DNA from: Acidobacteriota bacterium
GTDB taxonomy: Bacteria > Acidobacteriota > Thermoanaerobaculia > Multivoradales > JAHEKO01
DNA: 14,541 nt
Reading direction: 5' to 3'
Assembly (NCBI GenBank): GCA_030610025.1
Contig: JAUWSP010000013.1
Span: 1-14,541, forward strand
In this document: in pieces, positions 13,087-14,541 of the stretch
Numbering within the stretch: the first letter of the stretch is position 1
Layout: every line of letters starts with the position of its first letter
The notes under the pieces: generated by a model
Databases searched by the model: none
What the model was told of the DNA's origin: nothing
The model's input: only the letters and a program-made list of their open reading frames with translations
Made by a program: the position numbers and the translations under genes

Positions 13087-13858
13087 CCAAGACGTCGCCT
13101 ACGCGATCGAAACGGAGGCGCTGAACCTCTGGTACGGCACTTTTCAGGCGCTGTTCGACATCAACCTGCAGATCAAGCAAGGTCGAATCACTTCCATGAT
13201 CGGCCCTTCGGGCTGCGGCAAGACCACCTTCCTGAGAAGCGTCAATCGCATCAACGAACGGCTGGGCTACGTCCGCACCACCGGCAGCATCGAGGTGCTG
13301 GGACACGACATCTACGGCCCCGACGTCGAGCTCGTCCAGATTCGCAAGCAGGTGGGCATGGTCTTCCAGAGGCCGAACCCCCTGCCCCTGTCGATCCGTA
13401 AGAACGTGATCTTCGGCTACCGACTACACGAAGGCCCACACCGGCTCGGCAAAGCGCAGCGTGACGAAATCGTCGAGGGCGCCCTGCGCCAGGTGTTGCT
13501 CTGGGACGAGGTCAAGGACCGGTTGAATCGACCCGCCATCGAGCTTTCTCTCGAGGAACAGCAGAAGCTCTGCATCGCGCGTCTTCTACCCGTAAAGCCG
13601 GCGGTCTTGCTGATGGACGAACCCTGCTCTGCCCTGGACCCGAAGGGAACCGAAGCCGTCGAGGAGATGATCTGGGAGCTGAGGGGCCGGTACACGATCC
13701 TCATCGTCACCCACAACATGGCCCAGGCCCGGCGCGCCAGTGAAGAGTGCATCTTCATGCTGCTCGGCAAGGTCATCGAGCACACGCCTACCGGGGAGCT
13801 CTTCGTGACTCCCCAGAACAGAGAGACCGCCGACTACATCGAGGGGCGCTACGGCTAG
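13079..13858 (+). CDS. pstB2: PstB-type ATPase 2: intact Walker, Q-loop and switch, degenerate signature
   Basis: This 259-residue protein is a PstB-type ABC ATPase. Walker A GPSGCGKT (42-49), Q-loop VFQRPNPLP (Gln97), Walker B LLMDEPCSALDP (Asp180, Glu181) and the switch VTHNM (His212) are all canonical. The signature that should read LSGGQQQ is LSLEEQQ (156-162), so both glycines that clamp the ATP bound by a partner are lost. A homodimer would therefore have no canonical ATP site, whereas a dimer with PstB1 would have one. The start is a TTG at 13079 inside the end of pstB1 (8-bp overlap), with GGAGGG (13068-13073) 5 nt upstream. The protein from that start begins just before the usual PstB N-terminus (LNLWYG). 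An upstream GTG at 13019 would overlap pstB1 by 68 bp and is less likely. It is the last gene of the pst operon. Confidence 0.92.
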   Translation: MASQDVAYAIETEALNLWYGTFQALFDINLQIKQGRITSMIGPSGCGKTTFLRSVNRINERLGYVRTTGSIEVLGHDIYGPDVELVQIRKQVGMVFQRPNPLPLSIRKNVIFGYRLHEGPHRLGKAQRDEIVEGALRQVLLWDEVKDRLNRPAIELSLEEQQKLCIARLLPVKPAVLLMDEPCSALDPKGTEAVEEMIWELRGRYTILIVTHNMAQARRASEECIFMLLGKVIEHTPTGELFVTPQNRETADYIEGRYG

Positions 13859-13919
13859 GTTCTTGCCTGAGAAGGATCTCGCTGCAGCCGGACCCAAACC
13901 CTCGTAGGCTCTGAGCACA

Positions 13920-13937
13920 GGGGCCGTTCTTCGCCCC
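13920..13937 (+). terminator. Weak hairpin after the pst operon
   Basis: GGGGC (13920-13924) can pair with GCCCC (13933-13937) around an 8-nt loop, about 60 nt after the pstB2 stop. There is no T-tract downstream, so intrinsic termination is doubtful. Confidence 0.25.
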
Positions 13938-13997
13938 CTCGAAACCCTCGTTGTAGACTCCTCCTTTGAGAGTGGGGGGAGGACAGGAGGAAGAACC

Positions 13998-14372
13998 ATG
14001 GGTCAAGCCAAACTCACCGACATTTCTGGAATTGGTCCACACACTGCCCAGGTACTGGTCGACAACGGTATCGACACCGTGGACGCGTTGGCCTCTCTTC
14101 CGGCTGAGAAGCTGGCCTCGATGCCGGGATTCGGCGCGGCGAGGGCAGCAGCAGTTGGCCAGGCAATCGCTCGACTGAAGCAGCCTTCGCCTGGCGTCGA
14201 GGAGACGACCACCAAGTCGAAGAAGAAGGAAAAGAAAAGGAGCAAGAAGAAAGGCAGCAAATCCAAAGAGGGCAAGAAAGACAAGAAGAAGGGCAAGGAC
14301 AAGAGCGACAAGAAGAAGAGAAAGAAGGAAAAGAAGCAAGGCAAGAAGGGTAAGGGCAAGAAACGCAAATAG
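13998..14372 (+). CDS. Helix-hairpin-helix protein with a lysine-rich tail
   Basis: This 124-residue protein has two parts. Residues about 5-62 form a tandem helix-hairpin-helix unit, with hairpins at SGIGPHTAQVL and MPGFGAARAAAV, a fold that binds the DNA backbone without base specificity. From about residue 72 to the end, roughly 31 of 52 residues are Lys, mixed with Ser, Gly, Glu and Asp, with no hydrophobic residues. That gives a disordered, histone-H1-like tail. The start is an ATG at 13998 with AGGAGG (13985-13990) 7 nt upstream, the best ribosome site in this part of the window. A role as a small nucleoid-associated protein is inferred from composition. The next gene starts 16 nt after its stop and is probably in the same operon. 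Reading frames on the opposite strand across the tail are only the complement of the Lys codons. Confidence 0.8.
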   Translation: MGQAKLTDISGIGPHTAQVLVDNGIDTVDALASLPAEKLASMPGFGAARAAAVGQAIARLKQPSPGVEETTTKSKKKEKKRSKKKGSKSKEGKKDKKKGKDKSDKKKRKKEKKQGKKGKGKKRK

Positions 14373-14388
14373 CCTTCGGGACCCTGCC

Positions 14389-14541
14389 ATGAACCCGAAA
14401 TCGGTGAGCTATCCGCTCGAATCGCAGATCCGGGGTCGAGAGGTCCTGAAGTCCGCCTCAGAGCGGTTTCCCGGTCGTCTGGAGACCCACCCCGAGCGGC
14501 GTAGCACCTATCTGGACACCTTCGATTGGCGGCTCTATCAA
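14389..14541 (+). CDS. N-terminus of a probable CYTH/CHAD-domain protein, partial
   Basis: This gene is open from an ATG at 14389 to the right edge, giving 51 residues. The segment RRSTYLDTFDWRLYQ matches the 'xxYxDTxDxxLxxxG' strand that opens many CYTH (triphosphate tunnel) domains and is common at the start of CYTH-CHAD proteins. CYTH enzymes act on triphosphates or polyphosphate, and CHAD helices bind polyphosphate. The start lies 16 nt after the stop of the lysine-rich protein and has no clear ribosome site. The family call rests on a short motif and is provisional. The ppx and phosphate-uptake genes nearby make a polyphosphate link reasonable. Confidence 0.55.
   Translation, partial: MNPKSVSYPLESQIRGREVLKSASERFPGRLETHPERRSTYLDTFDWRLYQ

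Noticed and set aside
12277..13858. Idea that the altered PstB motifs are sequencing errors or pseudogenes
   Set aside because: Both frames are intact over the full family length, the changes are in-frame substitutions, and the defects fall at different motifs in the two genes in a complementary way.
13788..14390. Minus-strand frame with a Leu/Phe-rich, membrane-like N-terminus
   Set aside because: The hydrophobic stretch is the complement of the AAG/AAA-rich lysine tail. It is a composition artefact, not a membrane protein.

Overview
This window is a phosphate-acquisition island from a Gram-negative (diderm) bacterium of fairly high GC, about 60% by eye. The diderm call rests on an outer-membrane porin of the phosphate-selective O/P family and a lipoprotein-type PstS. 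The sequence alone does not fix the phylum. The PhoU fusion, the paired PstB proteins and the gene content would fit Acidobacteriota or a former 'deltaproteobacterial' group, but that is a guess. No phoB or phoR gene is present. Pho-box-like sites upstream of three gene sets suggest that a PhoB-type regulator is encoded elsewhere.

Layout. Left, minus strand: a Porin_O_P gene (its 3' end lies outside the window) and a Ppx/GppA-family phosphatase. A 131-bp divergent promoter region with a Pho-box-like site separates ppx from a plus-strand EamA-type transporter. A nested inverted repeat lies in the convergent gap after that gene. Centre, minus strand: a tightly packed operon, transcribed in the order nptA-type Na+/Pi cotransporter, PhoU-like protein, active-type M16 peptidase, inactive-type M16 partner. 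Right of a 426-bp divergent regulatory region, plus strand: pstS, a phoU fusion, pstC, pstA, pstB1 and pstB2, with gaps of 1 to 10 nt or short overlaps. A near-consensus Pho box sits 10 nt upstream of a -10 element ahead of pstS. Far right: a helix-hairpin-helix protein with a lysine-rich tail, then the start of a probable CYTH/CHAD protein. Both may be linked to polyphosphate.

How the genes fit together. The porin would admit phosphate through the outer membrane. PstS would capture it, and PstCA with the PstB subunits would import it using ATP. NptA would provide a second, Na+-driven route. Each transporter has its own PhoU protein. Ppx and the CYTH/CHAD protein could handle stored polyphosphate.

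Most notable observations. (1) The two adjacent PstB ATPases have complementary defects. PstB1 has an intact LSGGQ signature but lacks the Q-loop Gln and switch His. PstB2 has intact Walker A/B, Q-loop and switch His but reads LSLEE at the signature. A heterodimer would have exactly one canonical and one degenerate ATP site. (2) The PhoU in the pst operon is fused to a low-molecular-weight phosphatase/ArsC-like domain whose catalytic Cys and Arg are replaced, so it looks like a pseudo-phosphatase sensor or effector domain. (3) An M16 peptidase pair is joined by 4-bp overlaps to an apparently Pho-controlled phosphate-uptake operon.
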